Source: Todiramphus chloris collaris (lineage: Eukaryota; Chordata; Aves; Coraciiformes; Alcedinidae). From it: a DNA stretch of 64,000 nt. This document shows, piece after piece, positions 1 through 12,996 of this stretch. The translations under genes were made by a program, and so were the position numbers. A model generated the notes under the pieces. That model worked only from the letters and a program-made list of their open reading frames with translations. It searched no databases and was not told the origin of the DNA. The stretch's first letter is position 1. Every line of letters begins with the position of its first letter. The stretch lies in the NCBI GenBank assembly GCA_025345505.1, contig JANVCC010000018.1:58708985-58772984 (forward strand), given 5' to 3'.

Positions 1-29
1 ACATATTTGGTCTCTGAGCTTTAAATCTC

Positions 30-610
30 TGTCACGGTTTAACCCCAGCCAACAACTAAGCCCCACCCAGCCGCTTGCTCACTCCCCACTGTTGGATGGG
101 GGAGAGAATCAGAAGGGCAAAGTGAGAGAACTCATGGGTTGAGATAAAGACAGCTTAACAGGTAAGGCAAAAGCAGCATGTGCAGGCAAAGTGAAACAAG
201 GAATTCATTCACTACTTCCCATTGGGAGGCAGGTGTTCAGCCACCTCCAGGAACGCCGAGCTCCATTGCTCGCTACAGTTATTTGGAAGACAAACACCAG
301 TACTGCAAACATCCCCCTCTCACTTCTTCTTCCACCTGAGCATGATGTCATATGGTGTGGGGTATCCCTTTGGTCAGTTGGGGTCAGCCACCACAGCTGT
401 GTCCCCTCCCAACCTCTTGTGCATCCCCAGCCTACTCGCTGGTGAGGGTGGGGGGAGAGGCAGAAAAGGCTTTGACTCTGTGTGAGCACGGCTCAGTAAT
501 AATGAAAACATCCCTGAATTATTAACACTGTTTCCTGCACAAATCCAAAACGTAGCCCCATACCAGCTACTATGAAGAAAATTAAATATACCCCAGCCAA
601 AACCAGCACA
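30..610 (-). mobile_element. Solo-type endogenous retrovirus LTR
   Basis: Read on the minus strand this block starts TGTGCTGG at 610 and ends in CA at 30-31, as an LTR should. From recall, it resembles an LTR family that is very common in neoavian genomes; I cannot name the subfamily without a library search. No retroviral coding sequence follows on either side, so it looks like a recombined solo LTR. The flanking bases (ending atctc on the left, starting gcctc on the right) do not form an exact target-site duplication, which suggests age or slightly wrong ends. Short open frames inside it are not genes. Confidence 0.75.
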
Positions 611-3600
611 GCCTCCAGGTTAGAGCTTCCCAGGCTCAGACCAGTGGCTGAGCTGCAGCACTCCTTTGCTTCCCTGAAAACCGCAGCAAAATCAACCACA
701 GACCCAGGGGGCGCATGATAAATCTGAAAGTATATTGATATTATTTTATGGGCTATCACAGCAGATACTTTCACATTAACATTTTCACCACAAATATTCA
801 TTCTAGTTTAAGTCGGTTGCTCTTCTGTAATTCAACAGAAGATAAGTCACTCCGGCAGAACAAGGCACTGGGGCAGTGAGTAACTAAAGGGGACAGATTC
901 TGCTGCTGTCACGTTACTTCTGTTTTGTCATACTGCATGTGTCACCAGGGAGCAAGGATCAGTTTAATTACCAGCTGCTTTAATGTTGGATAGTTATTAT
1001 GGAAAGCTGTGAATCATGTTCATTTACTTTGGCAGCATCACAATGGGATCACTTTGAGTCCTTGGTAGTGGCTTGGGGAGAGGAGGCCAGTCAGGAATGA
1101 GGCAGGAATGGGAGGAAAGCACTTCAACAGATTTAGGTTCATGGAGGGGTGTGTGTGTTGTCATTTGAAAGAAAGGATGTGATGGCTTTCAAATTGCTGT
1201 TAAGCTGGAAATGAACTGATACCCCTGATGAAGTCTCACAGAAACGCTACACAGTCCAGAAATGCTCATATTTCCCATTTCATCAGGTTACAACCGATGC
1301 AGCAGGTGGGAAAGGTTTATCCCTTTGACTTCTGCTTTTCCAGATGCTACTGCAAACTTTAAAAATCTCTGCTGGGTTAATGTGGAAAGTGTACCCTGAT
1401 GTAGCCCAGTCACTGGGGAATATCATGGAGAGGTATAACTAGAAACACTTAGTGATTAGAGTCTTTTTGAGGCTTCTGAGTTTAAAACCCTTCGGGAACA
1501 AGACATTGAGCCTAGATGAGCTTAAAATGTGCAACTCAGTACTGCACCACTATGCTGTGTTGCACACTTCTCATCCCCTGCACTCCAGTGTCTTGCTTTA
1601 AAGGTCAAGGGAACTTCTAAATTGAAGCAGTTTTATGGACCTTCTATTTGGCTGCAAAACATCCTGCCTCCTCTCTGCTCCTTGCTGCTCAAAGCTAAAC
1701 ACTAATTGTTCCATTTCCACCACACAGAAAGACAACATAAAACTCAGTTCTCACTTATGTTTTGGTTTTTTTAACTCAGATGATCTCAGCAATCCACTTT
1801 CCAGTTCAGTCTCATGGAGTGCTGAATCAGCTCAAGTGAGGAAACTCTGAATAAATGATCGAGGACAAAAACTTATTAACTGCAATTCTATGCCTAAGAT
1901 AATGTACAGAGAGCTGTATGATACCCCATAAATTGCAAATTAATATCTCTTGAGATTACAGAATATTTCTTGATTCGTACAAGTATCATTTTTCCAGGCC
2001 AGAAGTTGATGATAAGGATGGTTTTTATCTTTTGTAACTTGAAGAAATAAAGAAATTTCATCCTTTAGAACTCTGAGTTAACGGTTAGTTCCAATTAATT
2101 CAAACATACACTGAAACTGCTGGAGACTGGGGGAGGGTCAGCCACAAGAAGTACTCTCTAGCTTTATTTTTTCTTCCCAGCTGGAAACAGGAATCATGAA
2201 GGCACATGCTAATAGCTGTTCCAGGACACTGTTGTCACCCCACCCAAGATAAGACAAGGACACTGTCTGACAGGTCCCCTTTGCAAAAGAAACACCTTTC
2301 TGCTTTCCCGGGTCTCTGACAGAACCCAGGTGAAGCGCTGGTGGCAGACAGTGTATATTTAGATTGTGTGTTGTCAGCTCTCCCCTTAGGAAGAGGAGCT
2401 GTGTAGTATGGAATCCCATGAGGGAAGGGGGTTGACCATTCTCCAAGAGGCAACTAAGTTGTGCAGGAGGAAGACCTACTAGTGCCACAGAGAAAGCAGC
2501 AGTGAGGCAGTGAGAGACACCAGCTTAGCAGGGAGGTTGCTGAGACGAGATGTCACCCTTACAGGTGACAGGAACAACCTTCCTCAGGACCAGAGAGGAC
2601 TGCACAGTTTGCTACAACCGGAAATCACTGAGCTGGCTGCAATGAAAGCAGAAAGCATCGGTCCTGCAGAGAACAAGAGAGAGTGGCTTATAAACCTTCT
2701 GTTTCTGTTACCTCTTCCCTAGCCAGAGTATTCTTTAAACAATATGTTATCAATCATGGCTTGTTTTCTAATAGCACCTGGCTTGTTAGAGCTTGAAACC
2801 TTTTTGGTCTTTTAGGGATACTCACAGCACAGGGAGGCCCCAGCAACTTCTATGCAAAGCACTGGCCAGCTCTTCCCAGATCTGCTAAAAATTCAACCCT
2901 TCAAGTGAATTACACCAGTAATATATATTGAATGCTGCCTTCACAATACTCAGCAGGTATTTTCAGTTATGCACTTCTGTAAGGCAAAGGTTGTTCTCCT
3001 CTCAGTCTCCCAGCACCCTGGGTGGATGCTCCAGGTGCTTCTCGGGACTCCAGTAGCGGGTCTGCATGGCAAACACTAGGCAGGGGTTACTGCCTTGCAG
3101 AGATCCAGGCCCACTTGTGCTTAGTGTGCTCCTGGAAAAGAGGTGCAGTGCTGGTATGCTGTTGCTAATCTGGTCCACAGACCTAGTCCCTGTCAGCTGC
3201 CCCTATTTTAGTATGGGAGCTGCTGTGGTTTTACAGCATATTTTTAAAAAAGGTCCATATCTCTTAATGGCCTCCAAAATTTGCTATTTCTGAAGAGCTA
3301 TTATGACAATTACTTCAACTCCACAGTGATGAAAGGTTTTATGTTAGCCTGGTTTGTTTCTTTATTTCTTAAACTGTCGCTGTAAGGGCAATGAACATGT
3401 TTGTTTTCTGTAGGGTCTTTTGTTTTTTCAAAGGAGAAGTAAAAAAAAAGATCAAAGGTATTTCAGAAATGATAACAAAATGCATTTTGGAAAACACGTT
3501 TACATTTTGAGGTACCACTTTGCAGAGAAAATGCTCCTCTGAGATTTCAAAACCAGAGGCAATATAAATTTGATAATAACAAATGACTCAAGTATCAGCC

Positions 3601-6600
3601 ACAGGTATGTTTAACATTTTTTGTGTTGTTTTTGAGACAGCTTTGAAGGATGGCTATTTTTTTATTTGGATTCCTCAAAACAGCTTCAGGCAGTCTTAAA
3701 TGTAAATTGAATCTTGACTTCCAAGAAAACTACTTGGAATCGGTAACTTAGAATGCTGCTCTTGCTTCAAGCAAAGGTGGATTGGAAGGAAATGCTGTAC
3801 CACATATGCTGTCTTCATTCTCTACATCTATTGTCTTCTGAGGATTTTTCAAGATTATATTAACAAGAGATACACCACTGGAAATCATTTATGTCTTAAT
3901 AAGCACTGTAATGCCTGAGCAATATTCATTTTCCTTTTTATTTTTTTCTCCCAGGTATCCAGATGCTTTTGTATATAAGAGTTCTAGAAATAATTTAATT
4001 TCAAGAATGCCTTTTTTATGTTCTGACTGCCAGATACCACAGGGAAAGCTGGATTACAAACAGACTAATCAGTTGTATGTATTTAATCCAAGAGCAGCTT
4101 TTTTAACCCTGAGATTTATGCTAATTTAATAATTTACTTTTAAAACTTGTTTAGAAGATTGACACCTTAGGTTTGTCAAGTGGCAGTGGTTGCATTGTGA
4201 TGTCTTGAAAAGAAGAAAAGCTGTTTGAGACACAGAGTTGTACTGTGACTACATCTGTCACTGTTCCACTAAGGGGAACAGCCATAGAAAGGGTACTGGA
4301 CTGTCCTCATGGGCACAGACTCCTTATACTCTTTAATGGCAACAGGAGCTTCTCTAACCCTGCACGTGTTTGTGCCTTGACCCAAACTTAGGAACCATCA
4401 TTAGGATGTATGCTCAAACCATGCATTCAGTCCTTCTTGTTGAGTCAACGCACAAGACTACAGACACATCTGGTTTGCTATCATTTTTGTAATAGAGAGC
4501 CCAGCCAGAGAGGCACTCTGTGGAAATGTTCCCTTCCAGCTATCAGTACTATCATCCCCTCATACAAGAACAGGTTTCATATGACTTTTAGAACTGCATT
4601 GAACCCCATATGCATGCTGAATTGCCCGACACACCCCAACACTAAGATGTCAATGTGCTAATGGTGCTCTGAGGATTCATTTAAAGCATAAGAGTAATTA
4701 TTAAAGCTTTCTAAATTACTCCAGACATTATGAGCTGTTTGCCCAGAAGTACTAAAATAAAATTTGCAGTGTGATCATTTCAAGGAAACTATAACAGTAT
4801 TTAATCCTTTCAGTATTTCCTATACACCTTAACATTGACAAATCACGTAACTCCCTGAAGCCACCTTACCCAATGGCAATGCCTGGAAGACATATTAACG
4901 TACACTCTTATGCATGGCAAAACGTGGCAAGTTGGAGCACAGACACATTGAAAATACACAGCAGCTTTTTAAAGATGGGTCCCTACATTCTCCGTGGATA
5001 AAAGTTATTCCACCAGTTCAAGCGTCCATTGCTATTTCTGGCACTCACTAGTGAGAATAAATTCCCCTTCCTCAATTTTCAGAGCACAGTGTGAGACTCA
5101 TCTCTTGCTAAGACAATATCCTGATGGATTTGAAGTGTCACTCAGACTCCTCTCATGGTCTGATCCTTCTAAGCAAGAGCCTCTGAAAAAGCAGAGAGTT
5201 ATTGATCCCATATTGCCCCCCCACACCCACCGTGACATGCAGCATCTCTGGTTCACACACCACAGAGATTGCAGAGATGAGCTGTCCCATTTTTTTGTGA
5301 CTCGAAATACATCGAGATCTCCTACCCTCATATATAAAGCACAACTGTCTGCTGTACAGAAACGTGTCTTAAAAGCTGGGAGCTGCTGGGGGAAATAAAG
5401 TGAAACAAATGGGTAAATTAAGAGCAGCTTTTCCTCCGGGCAATTAAGATGCCAAGAGAAGGAGCACCAAGGAAGGGGATGCGCAGGAATCTCCAGGAGC
5501 TCTGTTGCCACTGAAACAGCAAGGGTTCATTCGCATGGTGCCATGTTGGATATGTTGACTTTGCTTTCCATTTTCAGCTTGGGCCTGGAAACAGTTGAGG
5601 AAAGCACCATCTCAGGGATCTCCCTGTGAGATGAACAGGTATGAAATTAGGGCACAGTGAGAGGGAAACTTTGCTATTAAGAGCTATGGATTCAGAGCAG
5701 GGTCAAACGTGGGTGGTGGAGGACCAGCTCTCTCCTTGCATTCAGCTCCCAGGCACTGCCTTCTCAGGCTGAAAATACTTCCCTCAGCATCTCTCAAAGA
5801 CCCTATGCCATGTTCGCCCTGGACACTGTTGTATTAAGATGCAGACTGGGTGGGCAGGGGCACAAGGAGGGTATACAATGCAAGCAAGGCTTTAGGTGAT
5901 ACTGTGTAAGGTGGAATTAACACAGAGGAAATGGTATTTCCTGTGCAACAAAACCTCCTCACTTCAGCCCTGTATTTCTCAGCACATTTAAAGGGATAAG
6001 AACAATCAGCACAGCTTTGAGTTTTGATAAATATCTGAAACGCATTCAAAGGATAACATGAACATACATCATTACTGTGGTCTAAATATGGAATTCCGTG
6101 CTGCATTCCTAGCTTGTAACTTGTTAAGGAACCTTATTCTGTGAGAGTGTTTCAATGGTTCATTAAGTTGGAATTGCCTTTCTCATAATTACCCTGCCTT
6201 CTTGTCAGTCTGCATTTCTGATACTGATGCAAATCCCAAAAATCAAATAGAAGCTGAAGCAACATTTAATAAGAAATTATTGCTGCAGATATGGACATAA
6301 TAAACTACTCACTAGCAACAAATATAGTTTCAAGGGCTTTACCATACAGTCTTCCCAAGGCATGTGATTTCAAAGACTAACTTTCCAAGTAGTTCATCTG
6401 GCAACTGTTAGATCAGAGGATGGAGGAATGAGCTTCCCTCTTGGATAGGGCAACAAAGCTGTGGGCAGAGCTCATCTTAGGAAGATGACACTCTAATTGC
6501 AGACTTTTTAGTAGAGCAGATCTCTGCAGGCCTATGTTTTATCTAGGGCTGATGAGCCTCAGCTTTACTGCAGTCATGAAAAAATCAAAGGGATTATTCA

Positions 6601-9600
6601 CTGATTCAGGAAGCATCTGTCTAATAGCAACTTATTAAGCAAAATAATACACTTTTACTAGATGAACTCTAGTTCTTGATTACTCAATTGTTGGTGAATA
6701 ACAAAGAGTATTAATTAAGCACTGAAAATACTGGGTTTTTTCTTTACATGCAAAAAATGAAAAGGTGATAGAGGTAAGAAAAGTTCTCCAGGCAGTTACA
6801 TTATTCCTGAAGAGTAATTCATTTCCCTTCAAACAGTCACCTATAACTAATATTTATACAGTGACAGTGTCATGAATTTACAGCATTATTAATTTAAATT
6901 TTACAGCAATCCATGGAGCCTGGATCACAAACCAAGACCACTCAATTTTCCACAAGACTGTACCCAGAAATATGACTGTGAAGTAAGTAAGGTATTTCAG
7001 AGACAATGAAAGAGATCTTGGCATTTAAAAGACAGGAAAAGTAAGGAAGTTGTAGAAAGGCCTGATAAGGACAAAGTTACGAGTCTCTTTTCACACAAGT
7101 CTTGATGTTAGTGTTAAGGCCAATGCCCGGAATTAATAGTAAAGACAAAAGCAATCATTAGAGCACATGTCAATTCTAGATCCTCAAAAGCTTTGTGGAG
7201 AAAGCTTTTCTTGTTCTGTACATAAAGAAATCATATCTGACCAAGAAACTTTCCCTAAGATAGGACTGCAGAGAAAAAAATAGTCAGAGTCTCATCCCTA
7301 CCCAGGAAACCACACAGCCTTCCACTTGCTGTCACATAATATGATGCAAAAGGCAAGGAATGGTTGAAGAAGAGTTCTGTAACTCTGTAATTGGACAAAA
7401 CCTGCATGAAGACAGGAAAGTTTCAGAGCTAATTCTACACAAAAATCAGAGTGATATCTAGTTCTTCTTGAAGTTTTTCTGCAAGAGAAAGAATGGGGTA
7501 CTGTCATGCTCCATCCCTTAGCAAAGTCCTGCTAGAAACAGCTCGGCTGAAAAGGATCATCAGGAATGGCAAATGAATGGCTAATATTGGGCAGTAAGCC
7601 TCTCACAGCAGATGCTGCTCTCAAACGTACCAACTAATGTATGCATCTCCCTTTTTACCCTTTATCTTGTCCCTCTGGAAAAGCAGTCTGCCTTGGAATT
7701 ACATTCTAGAACTTAATATGGCATTTCTGTTGCCTAACAAGAGGGGTTGAGGTTGTTTTGAGACAAGGTAGGAACGCTGAGCTGAAATCTGCCACAGAGC
7801 TAGGAGATTTTGTTTTCTCCTGAAACAGCACAAAACAGGTTCAGGAAATTATGGTCTCTGGTTGCTGCATCCTGCAATAGGATCTGGTTGCTAGCTCACA
7901 CTGTCCTGAAACGGAGACTTTATTAGGGTGAAATAGCCTCTCCTCTCTCAAACAGTCAGGACATTTTGGACATTAGTCAGTACATTTTTAAAAGCCAAGG
8001 AGGGCAACAGCTAACTAAATTGGTTCTGGGATAGTAGAAGCACTCAAGATTTTGCCTGGGATGTTATCTTCTTTAGGGAAAAGGATTGGATGAGAGTCAC
8101 ATAGACCATTGTTTGATCATACTTGAGGACTGAAAGGGTTTTGAGAGGCAGACCAGTCACAATTTCTCAGTGCAGAGTCCTTCTTCTCTGCTTTGTGAGT
8201 ACATATTGGGAAGAACTTGAGCACACATGCAATAAACCACAGAAACTGTGGCTTACATAAAGGATTTTCCTGCACAGGGGCAAATTTTCTGGTGCACCAG
8301 GCTCTGTAGCACAAAAAATATTTTCCAGATAAACTTGAACTGGCATAAGATCTTCCTCTAATATATGCATTCCTTTTCTGTGTTTGATGTGAAGATGTAT
8401 CCTTTGAAGACCCAACAGTTCTTGCAGTTATCCAAACTGTTTCATGTCAAAGCTCCAGAAACATTTGAAAGCTGCTCTAACTTCTGAAGAAGAAACCTAA
8501 TTAAATCTCACTGGGGCTCTCACTCATTCTTCTGATGTCACCAGAACTCCAGCCAAGGCCAAGAAAGGGGGGAGTTGATAGCACAGAAACCCAGAGATGT
8601 CTAACATTTTAGTCCTTTCAAAAAGCTCAAAAGACTATATATATATATATATATATAACAACAAACCACAACTTAAAAAATTACAACATAGAGCAGATTT
8701 TCTGCAGAGCTTCCACAGATTTTCTCCTCCTTTTCACAAGGTCTCTGATATTGCTTTCTGACACTGAAGTCATAAATCTAAGTTGTGGAGAAAGGTTTGT
8801 CACCATTTAGAAACCAGTACTCTCTAACCACACGGAAGCATCCAGTAGTCCCCAGAAACAGCTTTTCCTTAAAGTACGCAGTGATTCTGATAAATATTTA
8901 ATGCCATTTTACAAATAATCTCAACACCTTCTTTTTATAGAGACACATTCATCAATGCATTACCTTAGATAAGCATAATGGTAATTTTCCTTAAATTTTT
9001 AGTCAAGTTAAAAAGTGCAAGAAAATTGCACTTACAGACTTCCAACATGAGATTGGTACTACAAGTATTAATGAAGTTATAACCAGGATCAAATCAACAT
9101 ATATTTAAGTTGGACCACACTAGATGCCAGTACCCCAAAATAGTCCTATATACACACACAATACACACACAAACAGAATATGGAGGTTGTAAAAATTGAA
9201 GAGAGAATCTGGATCTGACGAAATTATGGATTTACATTCTTCTCAGAGCTGCTCTTGAGTAAGTCCAGTATTACTCCACCTAAATAAATGGGACTACCTT
9301 GGATTCCAATTAACTTAATTCAAGAGCCAAACAGCTGAAATTATTTTATCTGCATTACCTTTCCAAGGGAAGGGAGACTCTTAAACTCTACTTTACTGTA
9401 GGAGATAATGGTTTTGGTTAATGACATCAATATAACAAACAGTTTCTTGGGGAAGGAATGCAGAGAGGAAACGTAAGCACAATACTAACTCTAAAGTAAA
9501 AGCATTGAGAATTAAATTCCCAGCATGGCCTGAATAATGGATTATTTGAAGCTCCAGTAAGAAAATACTGTCAAGAGCCCTTGTGAATATAATTCCCTAA

Positions 9601-11594
9601 ATCTTAGTTTGGCAGTAAAATATTCTGATTTTTTTTTTTTTTCTTAAATGCAGTTGCAAAACCTTTTGTATCAGTAAAAATGCCTCTTGAAGGTCTGACA
9701 ATTTCCCCAGTTCAATTATTAAGGTGCATTTAAATACCATATGCAGTGCAAGAGAATTATTTTGTGACATGCTTGGACAGAGTAAAACTTTTATTAGTAA
9801 TGTGAAAAGAATGCCTAAACTGCTTCACTGGTAATAGGAAAATGCCAGAAGCCTTGAAAGCACCTTAAAAGCCTGGCTAATCCCTCCCTAAAGTCCATTT
9901 GGTTTGGAAATTAGATTGGTCTGCTGTATGGTCTAATTTACTAGTAAATAACATTTTATATCAAATTTTATTACTCTTTGATTTCATATTATTATTTTCC
10001 ATTTTTTTTCACAATTAAAAAAAAAAAAACATTATATAGGTCTCCTTACCCTTGGCTATGATGCAATTTGCATTAATGTGTTATATGCATAGTCTTGGCA
10101 CATGAACCTACATTTAAAAAACAAAGTGTGTATATTGCTGTTGGTTGGAATTTCTCAAGTACAACATGTTTGCCCCAAGAGAAATTCTGAGATCAGGAAG
10201 TACCTTTGCACTGTTTTTACCAAGGTTAGAAAGATTCAGAATTGTAGCAATTAAAGGTTATTATAATGGACACAGAGGGATTAATTAAAATTCCATGGAC
10301 ATCTTCATTCTCCCACATTGGCTTTTGTAACTTTAATGTTCTATGTACAGGCTGTACATTCATGTGGGGCAGAAAAATTTTATCCTCAGTTTTAAAAAAT
10401 AAACTGAGTTGTGCATCTGCAATCTAACTTCCAAGTGGTCATTGTATGGACAAGTTGCCATGTGTAGAACTCTTCATGCTACTTGATGTAATGGAGAGTC
10501 TAATGGGAATAGACTTTTAGCCTCTCAGAGGGATACTAAGCCAGGTCATGACCCAAATAACTGTGGACTGGGAATCTCAGGTTTCATTCCATCTGTGGGA
10601 GTGGACAGCTCAGGTGAGCAGATGTTCTTCCACTCAGTCTTCAGAAGTCCAGCTCATGATACCCGATCCTCTCCAGACCTCTTGAAGATTTTTATTCTCT
10701 CCATATCCTATTCCATTCGAGACTGACATCTATAGCCCAAACCATTTCATGTTTGTGAAGTTTAAGCAAGTGAAAACAGGGTCTGTGTAATGGGAATTGC
10801 CCAGTGATATTAGCATTGACTAGTAGCACCAGCGTGTTACAACTTTTCACGGAGACAGATTGCAAATACCTGCACTGAACCCCTCTCTAAGCAATTCAGT
10901 ATAAAATAAATCTTCCCAGAAGCCAGAGCCAAATCAGACTGAACAAAGTCTGTGTGCTGCTGACAAAGTGTCGTGTCTTTTTTACTGCCAAACACAACCT
11001 CACTACTTATTAAGCATTATGCATGATTTACTGTATCTATTATTATAAACATACCATTTTAAATGTTTTTATAACACATTCACAAACATGCACTTTAGTC
11101 ACTTCAGATATTATGGGGACTGGAGCTCTTCACCAGCAGTTTTCTAGGTACACAGTCTATGCAAAACATCTCTGTTTTGATCGTTTCAATTTTAGTGCAC
11201 ACGAAGGTGATTGAATTTGGGGTTTTTTCCCCAGTGCAAGGGAGAGTGAAAAAGAAAAACAAGAGTGACTTTCACCAAAACCAGCCAGATCAAATCATAG
11301 GGGGATTTGCAAGTTAATTTGCTTCATGTTATCTTTCATTTTCATCCCTCTAAGTGCTTGCTTCCAAGACTTAAAATACCGAAACATATTTTTGAGAAAG
11401 TTTTTTAAGACATCTATTTTGCAGTCTCAGAGGAACCAGAGAGTTTGAGCTAGGCTGAGATAAGCACTCAGAAGAATGAATGCTTATCTGAACCAAACTT
11501 TCTGAGGTTTTTCATGTTACAAACAAGCATCTTAGCTGCAATCAGGGATGTAAAGAGAGCAGGGCTGGTCTGAGGACTAAGTGCCTCCAGCTTC
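611..11594. other. Intergenic sequence, no gene seen
   Basis: About 11 kb of AT-rich sequence in which the open frames are short (mostly 60-140 codons), lack recognisable domains, and occur on both strands at the density expected by chance. I see homopolymer runs such as T14 near 9621 and A-rich sequence near 10017, but no exon structure, RNA gene or young repeat. Conserved enhancers could exist but cannot be recognised by eye. Confidence 0.6.
8636..8657. repeat. (TA)11 microsatellite
   Basis: Eleven uninterrupted TA dinucleotides in AT-rich intergenic DNA. It is likely polymorphic in length and has no visible coding or regulatory context. Confidence 0.95.
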
Positions 11595-11705
11595 TATTTC
11601 TGACTCTAACAAAGTCCATCCAACTGACCTTTGACCAGTCATTTAGCCTCCCTCTACCAGTCCACTGCATGTAAAATGGAGATAGCAATACTTCTTTTCC
11701 TTCAA
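11595..11705 (+). mobile_element. MIR-like ancient SINE remnant
   Basis: The order of blocks matches the central and 3' part of a MIR element: a tgacctttgaccagtcat block, then tttagcctccctct, then gtaaaatggagatagcaata. These correspond to the MIR blocks reading roughly 'tgacc-ttgg-caagtcactta', 'cctctctg' and 'gtaaaatggggataata'. The tRNA-like head and the 3' tail are not recognisable. MIR elements were active before the bird-mammal split, so heavy divergence is expected. The identification rests on recall of the consensus. Confidence 0.6.
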
Positions 11706-12984
11706 ATGTTGGTCTCTGCTGTCAGTTCTTAATGCAGTCAGAATGGGGACAGCAGTTAAATGCTTAATATGGAGAATTCCCTAACTGTTGGACCCCAAGA
11801 CATGGTTGAAACACTGAAAACGCTATTAGTGTGTGATATTGAGAACCCAGCCCCTTCCTTGCAAATTTCCTTAATTTTCTTCCTAAGTTTGTTTACAAAA
11901 TGCTTTTATGTGACAAACCATAGTTAAGTAAGCCATTCAGTAGAGACTTTAGAAGGATGCATTTAATTAGAAAGCTTTGGTGGAAAGAAATTGTTGACAA
12001 TTTGAAGCACTAATGTTTTGCAAAGGAAAACATCAAATATGTTAAGGAAAGTGGTACTAGATTGTGTAATAGCTTTTCAATTCATCTGATCATTTCATAT
12101 ATGCAACCTCATGTCTCAATCAAAGTGGTGGTGGTTGCCAAAAATGTAGAGAAGTCTAAAGACTGGCCTGAATGCTTGACTTGTGAGAGCATCGATAGAA
12201 GACGTGTACTGAATTCCCTTCTTTCAGTGAAATCCTATCAAGGCTTACTGAAATTTTTTTGTTCTAAGCATTTCAAGTACTTTGGAAGCTAACACAAAGT
12301 AATGAGCAGTTTAAGCTAAATGGAGCTTAACAGCAAGTTTTCACATTGCCTCTTGATTTGACAGATGTTACAATACTCATTAGAGACTGGTATTAAGTCC
12401 TCTAAGTCTGATGTGACAATGATGGGAGTAGTTGCTGTTCCAATACCTGTATTAAAGATTTTGGTGTAGGGATGCCATGAAGCAAAGTCATGAATTTCAG
12501 CTCTGAACAGCTGGTTTTATACTGTATCCAGGTCAATAATCTGATGCAGGTTATGTATGCATTCAGAAATGCATAGCTGGAAAATTAAGTCAATGCAAAT
12601 CTTCAGAAAGGAGTTTGCTTTAAAGCCAAGACCCTAAAAAAGCAAAATAATCAGAAAAAAACAAACATCTCCTGTTACAAATTACATGCATCAGTATGAA
12701 TTTTTATATTAGCTGTGGTGCGTTTGCTATTTAGAGGTAGTAAAGTAGGTTGATGCCACTGAGATACAGGAAAAAAACCCATATTGTCAGGGATCTATCA
12801 TTTACTGTCAGCCTCTTTGTATGGCAATGGAAAGTTCTGCTAGTTGTTGAAAGCAATATGCACATCATGTGGGAGCTGACAAAATTACCCAAATAAAAAC
12901 AAGAAAAAAAGAATTTAAACAGAAGTTGTATTTAACATAAAATTTCCTCCAATTCTTGGGTTTTCATTCCCAAAGCATTCTAAA
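11706..12984. other. Intergenic sequence, nothing recognised
   Basis: AT-rich sequence between the MIR-like fragment and the young CR1. A 76-codon open frame at 12062-12292 shows no domain, repeat or signal peptide and is treated as chance. Confidence 0.6.
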
Positions 12985-12996
12985 CAGAGGGTTTAG

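Noticed and set aside
4994..5511. Overlapping frames of 134 (+) and 137 (-) codons
   Set aside because: Both strands open over the same stretch, no similarity to any family I know, and no exon-like boundaries.
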